Of a stretch of DNA of 64,000 nucleotides, positions 8,247-17,624 are shown one piece after another. The translations under genes were made by a program, and so were the position numbers. Source of the stretch: Roseiarcus sp963709185 (GTDB lineage Bacteria; Pseudomonadota; Alphaproteobacteria; Rhizobiales; Beijerinckiaceae); the NCBI GenBank assembly GCA_963709185.1, contig CAVPVQ010000024.1, positions 1 to 64,000 on the forward strand, given 5' to 3'. The notes beneath the pieces are model-generated. The model did no database searches. It saw only the letters and a list, made by a program, of their open reading frames with translations, and was not told the DNA's origin. Position 1 is the stretch's first letter. Every line of letters starts with the position of its first letter.

Positions 8247-9368
8247 TTAGAAGTCGAAGTCCTTGACGTTGGCCTTGGTGAAGATGAACGGCGCCCCCAG
8301 CAGGATTTCGCTGCCGTTGATCACGTTCAGCTTGCCGAGCTTGCCCGCGTCGACCGAGGTCGCGCCGGGCTTCAGCTTGCCGTCGACCACCGCGCGCATG
8401 ACATAGGTCGCGGCGTAGCCGAGATCGACCGGGTTCCACAACACCACCGACTTGACGCAGCCGGCATTGACATAGGGCTTCATCGCGTTCGGCGTGGCGA
8501 GGCCGACCACCGCGACTTTGCCGCACAGGCCGGCCTTGGTGACCGCCTCGGCCGAGGCGGGCGTGGCGACCGACGTCATGCCGAACAGGCCGGAGAGCTT
8601 GTCGCCGTATTTGTTGATCAGCGTGGTCGCCTGGTTGAACGACATCACGTTGTCCTCTTGCGCCTCGACCGTCTCGAGCCACTTGAGCTTGGGATGGCAC
8701 TTGGCGGCGTAGGCCGCCATTTCGGCGATCCAGCGCGCCTGGTTGGGCGTGGTGAAGGTGCTGGTGACGATCGCGAACGATTTGTCTTCGCCGACTTCCG
8801 AGGCCATCGAGTCGATCATCGCTTTGGCGATGCCGTTGAACGGCGACTGGTTGACGAACCATTCGCGCGCGTCGGGCGTCGAGTTGGCGTCGTAGCCGAC
8901 GACATGGATGCCCTTTGACAACGCCTTCTTCAACACCGGCGCGATCGCAACGGGATCGTTGGCGGCGAACAGGACGCCGTCGACGCCGCGCGTGATGTAA
9001 TTGTCGATGAACTTGATTTGTTCGTCGATCTTGGCCTCGGTCGGCCCGTCAGTGCTGACTTTGACGTTGCCGAGCTCCTTGGCGGCGTCCTGCATGCCCT
9101 TGGTGGTGGCGTTGAAATAGCCGATGCCGATCAGCTTGGGAACGTCGACAAGGGTGATCGGCTTGCCGGCCTTGTCGGGCGCATTGGTCGGCTGTCCGCC
9201 GTCATAGGGCATCGGGGCGGAGGCCGGCGCCGGGCCGGCGCCGCAGGCGAGCGGACTGGTGGGAAGATCGTCGCCGCCGTCCCACTTGTCGGCGGCGCGC
9301 GCCGCCGCGCCGGCCATCGCCAGACCGAGGATCGCCAACGCAACCGTCGTCATCAATTTCGTCTTCAT
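8247..9368 (-). CDS. rhaS: rhamnose ABC transporter periplasmic binding protein
   Basis: A 373-residue protein with a Sec signal peptide (MKTKLMTTVALAILGLAMAG, cleavage after AARA). The mature part is a type-I periplasmic sugar-binding fold with IGYFNATTKGMQDAAKE, VDGVLFAANDP, VVGYDANS and VGLATPNAMKPY. It delivers L-rhamnose to RhaT/RhaP/RhaQ. An in-frame ATG lies two codons upstream, but the GGAGGAA sits only two bases from it and eight bases from the ATG at 9368, so the latter is chosen. The position after the permeases differs from the R. leguminosarum order, where rhaS follows rhaR. Confidence 0.9.
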   Translation of the reverse strand: MKTKLMTTVALAILGLAMAGAAARAADKWDGGDDLPTSPLACGAGPAPASAPMPYDGGQPTNAPDKAGKPITLVDVPKLIGIGYFNATTKGMQDAAKELGNVKVSTDGPTEAKIDEQIKFIDNYITRGVDGVLFAANDPVAIAPVLKKALSKGIHVVGYDANSTPDAREWFVNQSPFNGIAKAMIDSMASEVGEDKSFAIVTSTFTTPNQARWIAEMAAYAAKCHPKLKWLETVEAQEDNVMSFNQATTLINKYGDKLSGLFGMTSVATPASAEAVTKAGLCGKVAVVGLATPNAMKPYVNAGCVKSVVLWNPVDLGYAATYVMRAVVDGKLKPGATSVDAGKLGKLNVINGSEILLGAPFIFTKANVKDFDF

Positions 9369-9411
9369 GGTCATTTCCTCCCTAAAACGCCGCGTTGCGG
9401 CCATCGCTCCA

Positions 9412-10392
9412 TCAGCCCGCGACCTCGCGGCGCCCGTGGAGAGAACTTGCGATCAGCGTCGAGGCGATCAACACCGTCCCAATCACGATGATCGTCGCGT
9501 CGCCCTTGACGCCGGTGAGCGCCAGACCGTTCTTCAAGAGCTGGATCATGACGAGGCCGACGACGGTGCCCCAGATCGTGCCCGCGCCGCCGAAAATGCT
9601 GGTGCCGCCCAGAACGACCGCGGCGATCACGTCGAGCTCGTAACCGATTCCCATGTCCGAGCGGGTGGTGGTGACGCGCGACACCAGCACCCAGGCCGAG
9701 ACGCCCGCCGCCAGGCCCGACAGCGTATAGATCGCCAGTTTCACCCGATCGACCGGCAGCCCGGAAAATCGCGCGGCCGTCTCATTGTTGCCGATCGCGT
9801 AAAGCATGCGGCCGAACGTGGTGCGGTCCAGGACGATTCCGGCGACCACGATGCCCACGAAAAGAATCCACAATTGGGTGGGCACGCCGAACAACTCGCC
9901 CTGCCCCACGAAGAAAAACCATTGGGGATAGTTGCGCACCGAATGGGCCTGGCTGACGCCTTCGGCGAGGCCCCGATAGAGCGCCAGAGTCGCAATCGTC
10001 ATGATGAGGGGCGGCACCCGGACGCGGGTGATCAGCAGCCCGTTGACGAATCCTGCGAGCGCGCCGACGCCGAGCGCGAAGACGATCGCCAGCGGCAGCG
10101 GAAAGCCGAAATTCTTCCAGGAATAGCCGAGCATGATCGCGCACAGCCCGACGATCGATCCGACCGACAGATCGATGCCGCCGGTGATGATGATGAAGGT
10201 CATCGGCAGGGCGATGAGCCCGACCTCGGTCATCAACCGCCCCTGATTGAGCAGGTTGTCGATGGTCAGGAAGCGCTCGTTCAACAGGCCGAGGATCGCC
10301 AGCGCCACCAGCAGAATCGCCGCCAGCAATGTTTCGTGGCGAATCAGCCAGCGCGGCATTGTTCGACCGATGCTTTGCGCCGCAACCGCCAT
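9412..10392 (-). CDS. rhaQ: rhamnose ABC transporter permease 2
   Basis: A 326-residue permease of the ribose/rhamnose (BPD_transp_2) family with about ten hydrophobic segments. It carries FIIITGGIDLSVGSIVGLCA and the C-terminal AAVVLGGTSIFGGAGTIWGTVVG characteristic of CUT2 sugar permeases. With RhaP it should form the membrane channel. Its start lies five bases after the rhaP stop codon, so the two are translationally linked. Which permease is called P and which Q follows gene order only. Confidence 0.88.
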   Translation of the reverse strand: MAVAAQSIGRTMPRWLIRHETLLAAILLVALAILGLLNERFLTIDNLLNQGRLMTEVGLIALPMTFIIITGGIDLSVGSIVGLCAIMLGYSWKNFGFPLPLAIVFALGVGALAGFVNGLLITRVRVPPLIMTIATLALYRGLAEGVSQAHSVRNYPQWFFFVGQGELFGVPTQLWILFVGIVVAGIVLDRTTFGRMLYAIGNNETAARFSGLPVDRVKLAIYTLSGLAAGVSAWVLVSRVTTTRSDMGIGYELDVIAAVVLGGTSIFGGAGTIWGTVVGLVMIQLLKNGLALTGVKGDATIIVIGTVLIASTLIASSLHGRREVAG

Positions 10393-10397
10393 CCTGG

Positions 10398-11387
10398 TCA
10401 GCCTCCCGCCGCGCGGCGCCGGCGCCGCAGAATGTCGGCCACCACCGTCGCCAGGATCAGCACCCCCTGCACCGCGTGAATCCAGTACGGCGAGACGTTG
10501 ATGAACACCAGCGCGCTGGCGATCTCGGCGAGCAGGATCGCGGCGAGCGTCGCGCCGACCACCGTCCCGACGCCGCCGAGAATGCTGACGCCGCCGACCA
10601 CCGCGGCGGTGATGACGGTCAATTCGAGATTGGGCGGCACCGTCGATTGAATGACTTTCAGTTGCGTGGCGAACAGCATCGCCGCGATGCTGGCGAAAAG
10701 CCCGTGCAGGGCGAACACCATCACTACCGTGCGCTGCGGCGACACGCCGCAAAGGCGCGCCGCCTCGGCGTTGCCGCCGGTCGCATAGATCGCCCGGCCG
10801 GCCGCCGAATAGCGCATCCACAACGCCGCGAGGATCGTCGCCGTCGCCATGATCAGCACCGGCATAGGCAAGAATCCGAACAGTACGATGTCCGCCAGAT
10901 GAAAGCTTTGCGGCAGATCGGTGATCCATCGGCCGCCAGTCACGCTGATCAGGCCGCCCTTGAGAATCGACAGCATGCCGAGCGTCACCACGATCGCCGG
11001 GATTCTGAGATAGGCGATCACCACCCCCTGCAGCATCATGACGAGCACGCTGACGATGAGCGGAACGAGCCACACCACGACGACCGGCGCGCCGGCGACC
11101 GCCAGCGACCCGCTGATGGTGGCGAGCACGCCGATCAGCGAACCGACGGAAATGTCGATGTTGCCGGACACGATCACCATCGACATGCCGATCGCCGCGA
11201 CCGCAATATACGCGTTGCCGAGCACGATATCGGAGAGATTGCGCGCCGCCAGGAAGCGCGGATTGTCGAGGCCCACCAGAATAGCGACGCCAAGGATGCC
11301 GAACGCCAGCAGCGCCTCCTGCGAGGCGAGCACCCGCAGGAAGCCGCTCTCGCCGGCGCGCACGCGCGAAATGGCCGCCGCCGTCAC
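10398..11387 (-). CDS. rhaP: rhamnose ABC transporter permease 1
   Basis: A 329-residue CUT2-type permease: SMVIVSGNIDISVGSLIGVLA in the second hydrophobic block, GNAEAARLCGVSPQR in the cytoplasmic coupling loop, and AAVVGGVSILGGVGTVVGA near the C-terminus. The arginine-rich tail (RRRRRAAGG) is cytoplasmic. Its start codon overlaps the rhaT stop by four bases (ATGA), showing tight translational coupling. Confidence 0.88.
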   Translation of the reverse strand: MTAAAISRVRAGESGFLRVLASQEALLAFGILGVAILVGLDNPRFLAARNLSDIVLGNAYIAVAAIGMSMVIVSGNIDISVGSLIGVLATISGSLAVAGAPVVVVWLVPLIVSVLVMMLQGVVIAYLRIPAIVVTLGMLSILKGGLISVTGGRWITDLPQSFHLADIVLFGFLPMPVLIMATATILAALWMRYSAAGRAIYATGGNAEAARLCGVSPQRTVVMVFALHGLFASIAAMLFATQLKVIQSTVPPNLELTVITAAVVGGVSILGGVGTVVGATLAAILLAEIASALVFINVSPYWIHAVQGVLILATVVADILRRRRRAAGG

Positions 11388-12964
11388 GCCGCCCTCCCGG
11401 CTTCCGCGCCGTGGCCGCCCATCATCGCCGCGCCGACCGCTTCGGGCGTCGCCTCGGCGCGGGCGAATTCCGCGACGAAACGTCCTTCGCGCATCACCAG
11501 CACGCGGTCGCTCATGCCGAGCACCTCGGGCAATTCGCTGGAAATCATCAGGATCGCCAGGCCCTGCGCGGCGAGCTCGCTCATCAACCGATGGATTTCG
11601 GCCTTGGCGCCGACGTCGATGCCGCGCGTCGGCTCATCGAGAATCAGCAGCTTCGGCTTGTTGGCGAGCCACTTGCCCAGCACGATCTTCTGCTGGTTGC
11701 CGCCCGACAGCCGGCCGGCGACCTGGTCGAGCGAACTCGCCCGCACGCTGAAACGCGCCACCCCCTCGCGCGCCAGCTCGGTCTCGGCGGCTCGGTCGAT
11801 AAAGCCGGCGCGCGACACTTTGGCGAGCGAGGCGAGCGAGAAATTCTCGCGCACGGTCATCGGCCGGACCAGCCCCTGGGTGCCGCGATCCTCCGGGACA
11901 TAGGCGACGCCGAGCGCCCGCGCCGCGCCGGGCGAGCGGATCGTCACCGGCTTGCCGGCGAGCAGGATCTGGCCGGACTCGGCCGGCGTCACGCCGAACA
12001 CCGTCTGCGCCAGTTCGCTGCGCCCCGAGCCGACGAGACCGGCGAGGCCGACGATTTCGCCGGCGTGGACGGTGAGGCTGACCCCCCTGGTCATCGGCCG
12101 GCGCACGAGATCGCGCACTTCCAGCACCGGCGCGCCGATCGGGGCGGCGATCTTCGGGAACAGGCTTTCAATTCTGCGCCCGACCATCAGTTGCACGAGT
12201 TCGGCGGACGAAGTCTCCGCGACCCGCCGCGTGCCGACCTGCGCGCCGTCGCGCAGCACCGTCACCCGGTCCGCGAGCTGAAAAATCTCGTCCATCCGAT
12301 GGCTGATGTAGACGATGCCGACGCCGCGCGATTTCAGCCGCCGCACGATGTCGAACAGCCGCGTCACGTCATATTCGGTCAGCGCGGCGGTCGGCTCGTC
12401 CATGATCAGCAGGCGTGCGTCGTACGAGAGCGCCCGCAGGATCTCGACGCGCTGGCGGTTGCCGACCGCCAGCGTGCCGACGATCTGGTCGGCCGCCAGG
12501 TCATGGATCTCGAGCGAGGCGAGCAGCGCCTCGGTCCTGGCGGTCATCGCCCGCCAGTCCAGCCGTCCGCCGCGCCCGCGCGGCGCGTGGCCCATGAAAA
12601 TGTTTTCGGCGACGGTCAGCTCGCGAAACAGCAACAGCTCCTGGTAGATCGTCGCGATGCCGGCGCGGCGCGCGTCGTCAGGCCGATCGAACCGCAGTTC
12701 GCGGCCGTTGACCCGAATGGAGCCGCGGTCGGGCTGATAGACGCCGGAGACGATCTTGATCAGCGTGGATTTGCCGGCGCCGTTCTCGCCGAGCAGCGCA
12801 TGGACCTCGCCGGGCTCGACGTCGAACGACACATCGACCAGCGCGCGAACGCCGGGGAACGATTTTTCGATGCCCGCCACCGCCAGCAGCGGCGCCCCGC
12901 CCACGGGCGCGCCGGCTTCGGAGCCGGTGGGCGGCGGCGCCCCGGAAGCGGCGTCGCCGGTCAT
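11384..12964 (-). CDS. rhaT: rhamnose ABC transporter ATP-binding protein (two ABC domains)
   Basis: A 526-residue duplicated ABC ATPase of the RbsA/RhaT type. Domain 1 has a Walker A GENGAGKST and DEPTAAL. Domain 2 has the degenerate Walker A (GLVGSGRSEL) usual for the second half, then LSGGNQQKIVLGKW and DEPTRGIDVG. The ATG at 12964 overlaps the rhaR stop by four bases. The frame is open further upstream but runs antisense-like through rhaR, so it is not used. The N-terminal about 25 residues are Pro/Gly/Ala rich and probably unstructured. Energises rhamnose uptake. Confidence 0.92.
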   Translation of the reverse strand: MTGDAASGAPPPTGSEAGAPVGGAPLLAVAGIEKSFPGVRALVDVSFDVEPGEVHALLGENGAGKSTLIKIVSGVYQPDRGSIRVNGRELRFDRPDDARRAGIATIYQELLLFRELTVAENIFMGHAPRGRGGRLDWRAMTARTEALLASLEIHDLAADQIVGTLAVGNRQRVEILRALSYDARLLIMDEPTAALTEYDVTRLFDIVRRLKSRGVGIVYISHRMDEIFQLADRVTVLRDGAQVGTRRVAETSSAELVQLMVGRRIESLFPKIAAPIGAPVLEVRDLVRRPMTRGVSLTVHAGEIVGLAGLVGSGRSELAQTVFGVTPAESGQILLAGKPVTIRSPGAARALGVAYVPEDRGTQGLVRPMTVRENFSLASLAKVSRAGFIDRAAETELAREGVARFSVRASSLDQVAGRLSGGNQQKIVLGKWLANKPKLLILDEPTRGIDVGAKAEIHRLMSELAAQGLAILMISSELPEVLGMSDRVLVMREGRFVAEFARAEATPEAVGAAMMGGHGAEAGRAA

Positions 12965-13773
12965 GCCGCCACGACCTTGCCCACGCCTTCGTCGACGGTG
13001 ATCACCTCGACGCCCGCCTCCCGCAACATCTCGAGCGCCTCCTCCGGCGCTTCGGCGTCGGTGATCAGCGTGGAGACGCGCGACAGCGGGCAGACCACCA
13101 GGCTGCCGCGCGGAACGAACTTCGAACTGTCGGCGAGCACGATCAGTTTGTCGGCGCGCTTCAGAAGCTTGCTTTCGGCGCGCGCGATCAGCGGATCGCC
13201 CTCGATCACGCCGAGCGGGCCGATCGAAACGCCGCTCATGAACATCCGCGCCGCCGAATAATGCTGGATGGCGTCGTCGTCGAACGGCGAAACGATGATT
13301 TTCTGTTCGCGATAGACTTCGCCGCCCGGCAGCGCGACGCGGCACCGCGAATCGCGGATCAGCATCTCGGCCAGCGGATAGGAATTGGTGAGGACCTTCA
13401 GCCGGCGATCGCGCAGGAATTCGCCCATCTCGAAGGTCGTTGTGCCGCCGTTGATGATGATCGCCTCGCCATCGACGCACAGCGCCACGGCGGCCCTGGC
13501 GATCGCCTGCTTGGCGGCGACATTGAGCGTCTTGCTGACCTCGAAGGAGCGGGTCGCCAGCGCCGGCGCGTCGCTCGAAGCGGTTTGGGAACCGGGAATC
13601 GCCTCCAGCCCGCCATGCACCCGCGTCGCCGCGCCGAGTTCGGCGAGCCTGGCGAAATCGCGCCGCACCGAGGCTTCGGAGGCGCCGGTGGCGCGGCAAA
13701 CGTCGGCGATGCGCACGAGCGTATGCTGCCTCAGCATCGCCCTGATGATCTGCCAGCGCTCGCGTTCGTGCAC
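12961..13773 (-). CDS. rhaR: DeoR-family regulator of rhamnose catabolism
   Basis: A 270-residue DeoR-family regulator. The N-terminal winged helix (MHERERWQIIRAML, then VCRATGASEASVRRDFARL) binds DNA. The C-terminal sugar-phosphate-sensing domain has INGGTTTFEMGEFL, ALPGGEVY and the DeoR signature VLADSSKF. It is the first gene of the rha transport operon and divergent from rhaD-rhaI, so it probably controls both arms through the intergenic region. In R. leguminosarum the equivalent RhaR is a negative regulator; repression here is inferred by homology. Confidence 0.9.
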   Translation of the reverse strand: MHERERWQIIRAMLRQHTLVRIADVCRATGASEASVRRDFARLAELGAATRVHGGLEAIPGSQTASSDAPALATRSFEVSKTLNVAAKQAIARAAVALCVDGEAIIINGGTTTFEMGEFLRDRRLKVLTNSYPLAEMLIRDSRCRVALPGGEVYREQKIIVSPFDDDAIQHYSAARMFMSGVSIGPLGVIEGDPLIARAESKLLKRADKLIVLADSSKFVPRGSLVVCPLSRVSTLITDAEAPEEALEMLREAGVEVITVDEGVGKVVAA

Positions 13774-13841
13774 GGCCCGGTTCCTCCCCTGGTTTCAAAG
13801 CTAGCCGCGAACCGCTTGGGCGGTCAACGCGAATCGCGCAG

Positions 13842-13917
13842 AATCGATCAAATTTCGCGACGCATCAATCGCGCCGCAGCGCAATATCGCTCAACCGGCG
13901 ATTGACCATGATCGATT
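13842..13917. promoter_or_regulatory. inverted-repeat operator region between rhaR and rhaD
   Basis: AATCGATCA (13842-13850) recurs as its exact complement TGATCGATT (13909-13917). TCAATCGC (13865-13872) recurs as GCGATTGA (13898-13905). The right-hand copies fall on the predicted rhaD promoter. Spaced, matching half-sites around a divergent promoter are what a DeoR-type repressor that loops DNA would use. RhaR is the obvious candidate; binding is inferred. Confidence 0.5.
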
Positions 13918-13930
13918 GTAACAATATGTT
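13902..13930 (+). promoter_or_regulatory. sigma70-type promoter for rhaD-rhaI
   Basis: TTGACC at 13902-13907 and TATGTT at 13925-13930, separated by 17 bases, 36 bases before the rhaD start. The operator half-site TGATCGATT lies in the spacer, which would allow direct repression. Confidence 0.5.
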
Positions 13931-13965
13931 CGGGCGAAAGCGCGCCGCGACGGAGGATGACGCCG

Positions 13966-16063
13966 ATGACCAGGGCCACGGCCGAGCCGCTCGCCAACCT
14001 GTGGGACGACGCCCGTGCGGCGCGCCTCGATGAGCCGGGCCGGCTGCTCTATCGCTCCAATCTGCTCGGCGGCGACCTGCGCATCACCAATTTCGGCGGC
14101 GGCAACACCTCGGCCAAGATCGAAATGAACGATCCGCTGACCGGCGAGCCGGTCTCGGTGCTGTGGGTCAAGGGCTCCGGCGGCGATCTCGGCTCGATGA
14201 AGCGCGACGGCTTTGCAACCCTCTATCTCGACAAGCTGGAAGGCCTGAAAGGCCGCTATCGCGGGCTCGCCCACGAAGACGAAATGGTCGCCCTGTTCAA
14301 CCATTGCACCTTCAATCTCAACCCGCGCGCCGCCTCGATCGACACGCCCCTGCACGCCTTCGTGCCGCATCTCCACGTCGATCACGTTCACGCCGACGCG
14401 GTGATCGCCATCGCCGCCTGCGCCAACGCCGAGGCGCTGACGCGCACAGTGTTCGGCGGCGCGCTGGGCTTCCTGCCGTGGCAGCGGCCAGGCTTCGACC
14501 TCGGGCTGAAGCTCGGCGAAATGGCGGCGGCCAATCCCGACTATGTCGGGGTGGTGCTCGGCGGCCACGGGCTGTTCACCTGGGGCGAGACGGCGAAGGC
14601 CTGTTACGAGACGACGCTGCGCATCATCCAGCAGGCGGCCGATTGGCTGGCGGCCAACGAACCGCAGCCGGCGTTCGGTGGCGCGCTTGTCGAGGCCGCG
14701 GCGCCGGGGCGGCGCAAAGAGATCGCCGCCCGGCTGATGCCGCTGATCCGCGGCGAGATTTCGCGCGACGAGCGCAAGGTCGGCCATTTCACCGACGCGC
14801 CCGAAGTGCTTGAATTCGTCAATTCGCGCGCGCTCGACGCGCTGGCGCCGCTGGGAACCTCCTGCCCCGACCATTTCCTGCGCACCAAAATCCGCCCGCT
14901 CGCGCTCCCATACGATCCCGGCGCGCGACAATCTCGACGAGATCGCCGGCTCGCTCGGCGAGCGGCTCGAAGCCTATCGCGCCGATTACGCGGCCTATTA
15001 CCAGCGCTGCAAGCGCGCCAATTCGCCGGCGATGCGCGACCCCAATGCGGTGATCTATCTCGCGCCGGGCGTCGGCATGTTCGCCTTCGCCAAGGACAAG
15101 GCGACCGCGCGCGTCGCCGCCGAATTCTACGTCAACGCGATCAACGTGATGCGCGGCGCCTCGGGGGTTTCGGCCTATGTCGGCCTGCCCGAGCAGGAGG
15201 CGTTCGACATCGAATACTGGCTGCTCGAGGAAGCCAAGCTGCAGCGCCTGCCCAAGCCCAAATCGTTGGCCGGCCGCATCGCCTATGTCACCGGCGGGGC
15301 CGGCGGCATCGGCGGCGCGACGGCGTTGCGGCTGGCCGGCGAAGGCGCCTGCGTCGTGCTCGCCGACATCGACCGCCAGGCGCTCGACGCCCGCGTCGCG
15401 GCGATCGCCGAAAGGTTCGGCAGGGACAGCGTGATCGGCGTCAGGCTCGACGTCACTGAGGAAGCCGGGGTCATCGCCAGCTTTACGGACTCGACGCTGG
15501 CGTTCGGCGGCGTCGACATCGTCGTGTCGAACGCCGGCATCGCCTCGGCGTCGCCGATCGAGGACACCAGCCTGGCGCTGTGGCAAAAGAACGTCGACGT
15601 GCTCGCCACCGGCTATTTCCTGGTGGCCCGCGAGGCGTTCCGGCTGATGCTGCGCCAGAAATGCGGCGGCGCGATCGTCTTCGTCGCCTCCAAGAACGGG
15701 CTGGCGGCCTCCCCCGGCGCCTCGGCCTATTGCGCCGCCAAGGCGTCGGAGATTCACCTCGCGCGGTGCCTGGCGCTGGAGGGCGCGCCGCATGGCATAA
15801 GGGTCAATACGGTCAATCCCGACGCGGTGCTGCGCGGCTCGAAAATCTGGGACGGCGAATGGCGCCAGCAGCGCGCCGCCGCATACAAGGTGTCGCAGGA
15901 CGAGCTCGAAGAGGTCTACCGCCAGCGCTCGATGCTCAAGCGCTCGGTGCTGCCGGAGGACGTCGCCGAGGGCGTCTATTTCTTCGCCAGCGATCTGTCG
16001 GCCAAGTCGACCGGGAATATTCTGAACGTCGACGCCGGCAATGCGGTGGCGTTCACGCGCTGA
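13966..16063 (+). pseudogene. rhaD: bifunctional rhamnulose-1-P aldolase / lactaldehyde dehydrogenase, one-base frameshift
   Basis: The N-terminal half is a class II aldolase with the zinc-ligand stretch HLHVDHVHADAV and VVLGGHGLFTWGE. The C-terminal half is a short-chain dehydrogenase with YVTGGAGGIGGATAL (cofactor loop), VSNAGIAS and YCAAKASEIHLAR (catalytic Tyr/Lys). The fusion cleaves rhamnulose-1-phosphate to dihydroxyacetone phosphate and lactaldehyde, then oxidises or reduces the latter. The reading frame breaks near 14918-14920. KIRPLALPYDP is followed in the next frame by ARDNLDEIAGSLGERLEAY, explained by one extra G in GATCCCGGCGCG. Without it the protein is 698 residues, the family length. 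The second ATG is used as start because GGAGG lies nine bases before it and none before the first. An isolated indel in an otherwise intact operon is more likely a sequence error than true loss. Confidence 0.85.
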
Positions 16064-16096
16064 ATGATTTGCCAGGGGACGATGAAAATCGCAATT

Positions 16097-16232
16097 CGTC
16101 ATTGCGAGCGGAGCGAAGCAATCCAGCGATCGAGGCGATTGGAAATTTAGTCGCGCCCGCCAACGTTGCGCGCCGCGCCGCTCTGACAAGCCGGCGTCAC
16201 GATCTCTGGATTGCATCCGCTCGCAATGACGG
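16097..16232. repeat. palindromic intergenic repeat, family B (intact copy)
   Basis: Begins CGTCATTGCGAGCGGAGCGA and ends CGCTCGCAATGACGG, so the two ends are inverted copies of each other; each side also holds AGCAATCC or GGATTGC. The same repeat, split by the IS110 element, lies at 55372-56637. This copy lies between rhaD and rhaI, yet it occupies the whole 201-base gap and contains no gene. Confidence 0.75.
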
Positions 16233-16264
16233 CGTGGTCGCGGTGGCGACAGATGAGGTTTGCA

Positions 16265-17557
16265 ATGACTTTCAGCATCGAACCCGACTTTCTCGCCGGA
16301 CAGAACCGCGCTTTGGCGCCGGCGCTCGACGAGGATTTTGAGGCGCTGGCGCGCCAGTTGGCGCGCCGCGGCGTGGCGATCGAGCCGCTGGTCCGCGCGG
16401 TGATGGCGTTCGGCGTGGCGATCCCGACCTGGGGCGTCGGCACGGGCGGCACGCGCTTTGCGCGCTTTCCCGGGCCGGGCGAGCCGCGCGGCGTCTTCGA
16501 CAAGCTCGACGATTGCGCGGCAATTCACCAGCTCACCCGCGCGACGCCGACCATCTCGCCGCATTTCCCGTGGGACGAGACCAGCGATTACGCGGCGCTG
16601 CGCGAGACCGCGGCGGCGCACGGCCTGTCGTTCGACGCGGTCAACTCCAACACCTTCCAGGACCAGCCGGGCCAGAGGCTCTCCTACAAGTTCGGCTCGC
16701 TGTCGCATGTCGACGCCGCCGTGCGCGCGCAGGCGATCGCCCACAACATCGCCTGCATCGCGATCGGCAAAAAACTCGGCTCGAAGGCGCTGACGGTGTG
16801 GATCGCCGACGGCTCCAATTTCGCGGGCCAGTCGAACCTGACCGCGGCGCTCGACCGCTACCTCGCCGCGATGCGCGAAATCTGCGCGGCGCTGCCGGGC
16901 GACTGGCGGGTGTTTCTCGAACACAAGCTCTACGAGCCGGCGTTCTATTCGACGGTGATCTCCGACTGGGGGACCAGCTTCGCGGCGGCGCAGGAGCTGG
17001 GGCCGCAGGCGCAATGCCTGGTCGACCTCGGTCACCACGCGCCCAACGTCAATATCGAGCAGATCGTCGCGCGGCTCATCCGCTTCGGCAAGCTCGGCGG
17101 CTTCCATTTCAACGATTCGAAATATGGCGACGACGATCTCGACGCCGGCTCGGTCGAGCCGTTCCGCCTGTTCCTGGTGTTCAACGAACTGGTCGACGCG
17201 CAGGCGCGCCGCGCCGCCGGCTTCGCGCCCGCCTATATGCTCGACCAGTCGCACAACGTCACCGATCCGATCGAGAGCCTGATGCAATCGGCGATCGAGT
17301 TGCAGCGCGCCTATGCGCAGACGCTGATCGTCGACCGCGCGGCGCTGGCGGCCGCGCAAGCCGCCAATGACGCGCTGGGCGCCCATCTCGAACTCAAGCG
17401 CGCCTTCACCACCGACGTTGCGCCGCTCCTCGCAATGGCGCGCCATCGCGCCGGCGGCGCCATCGCGCCGATCGAAGCCTATCGCGCCTCCGGCTATCGC
17501 GCGCGCAAGGCCGAGGAGCGGCCGGCGAGCGGGGGGACGTCGGCGGGGATTGTGTGA
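16265..17557 (+). CDS. rhaI: L-rhamnose catabolism isomerase
   Basis: A 430-residue xylose-isomerase-like TIM barrel of the rhizobial RhaI type. Visible conserved segments are SPHFPWDE, NSNTFQDQPGQ, YKFGSLSHVD, VFLEHKLYEPAFYSTV (metal-binding Glu), LVDLGHHAPNVNIEQIV, FHFNDSKYGDDDLDAGS and LDQSHNVTDPIESL. It converts L-rhamnose to L-rhamnulose. The ATG at 16265 has GAGG seven bases upstream. The family length is about 430, so the upstream extension of the frame is not used. The C-terminal tail after RARKAEER is low-complexity. Confidence 0.93.
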   Translation: MTFSIEPDFLAGQNRALAPALDEDFEALARQLARRGVAIEPLVRAVMAFGVAIPTWGVGTGGTRFARFPGPGEPRGVFDKLDDCAAIHQLTRATPTISPHFPWDETSDYAALRETAAAHGLSFDAVNSNTFQDQPGQRLSYKFGSLSHVDAAVRAQAIAHNIACIAIGKKLGSKALTVWIADGSNFAGQSNLTAALDRYLAAMREICAALPGDWRVFLEHKLYEPAFYSTVISDWGTSFAAAQELGPQAQCLVDLGHHAPNVNIEQIVARLIRFGKLGGFHFNDSKYGDDDLDAGSVEPFRLFLVFNELVDAQARRAAGFAPAYMLDQSHNVTDPIESLMQSAIELQRAYAQTLIVDRAALAAAQAANDALGAHLELKRAFTTDVAPLLAMARHRAGGAIAPIEAYRASGYRARKAEERPASGGTSAGIV

Positions 17558-17624
17558 GGGAAGGCGGGCGGGGCTTTGGCGTCCAGGCCTTGGCGCCGCC
17601 GCGCAAATATGGCGCGCGCGGGCG

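Noticed and set aside
13799..13827. Minus-strand promoter for rhaR (TTGACC-17-CTAGCT)
   Set aside because: A good -35 but poor -10; suggestive because of its position, not enough to annotate.
14918..14921. Programmed +1 frameshift in rhaD as a regulatory device
   Set aside because: GATCCCGGCGCG is not a known +1 site, and the same kind of one-base insertion appears in unrelated genes of the window, so an indel is more likely.
16097..16232. CRISPR or small RNA in the rhaD-rhaI gap
   Set aside because: The gap is one palindromic repeat with its other copy at the IS110 site; there are no multiple spaced repeats, no cas genes and no terminator.
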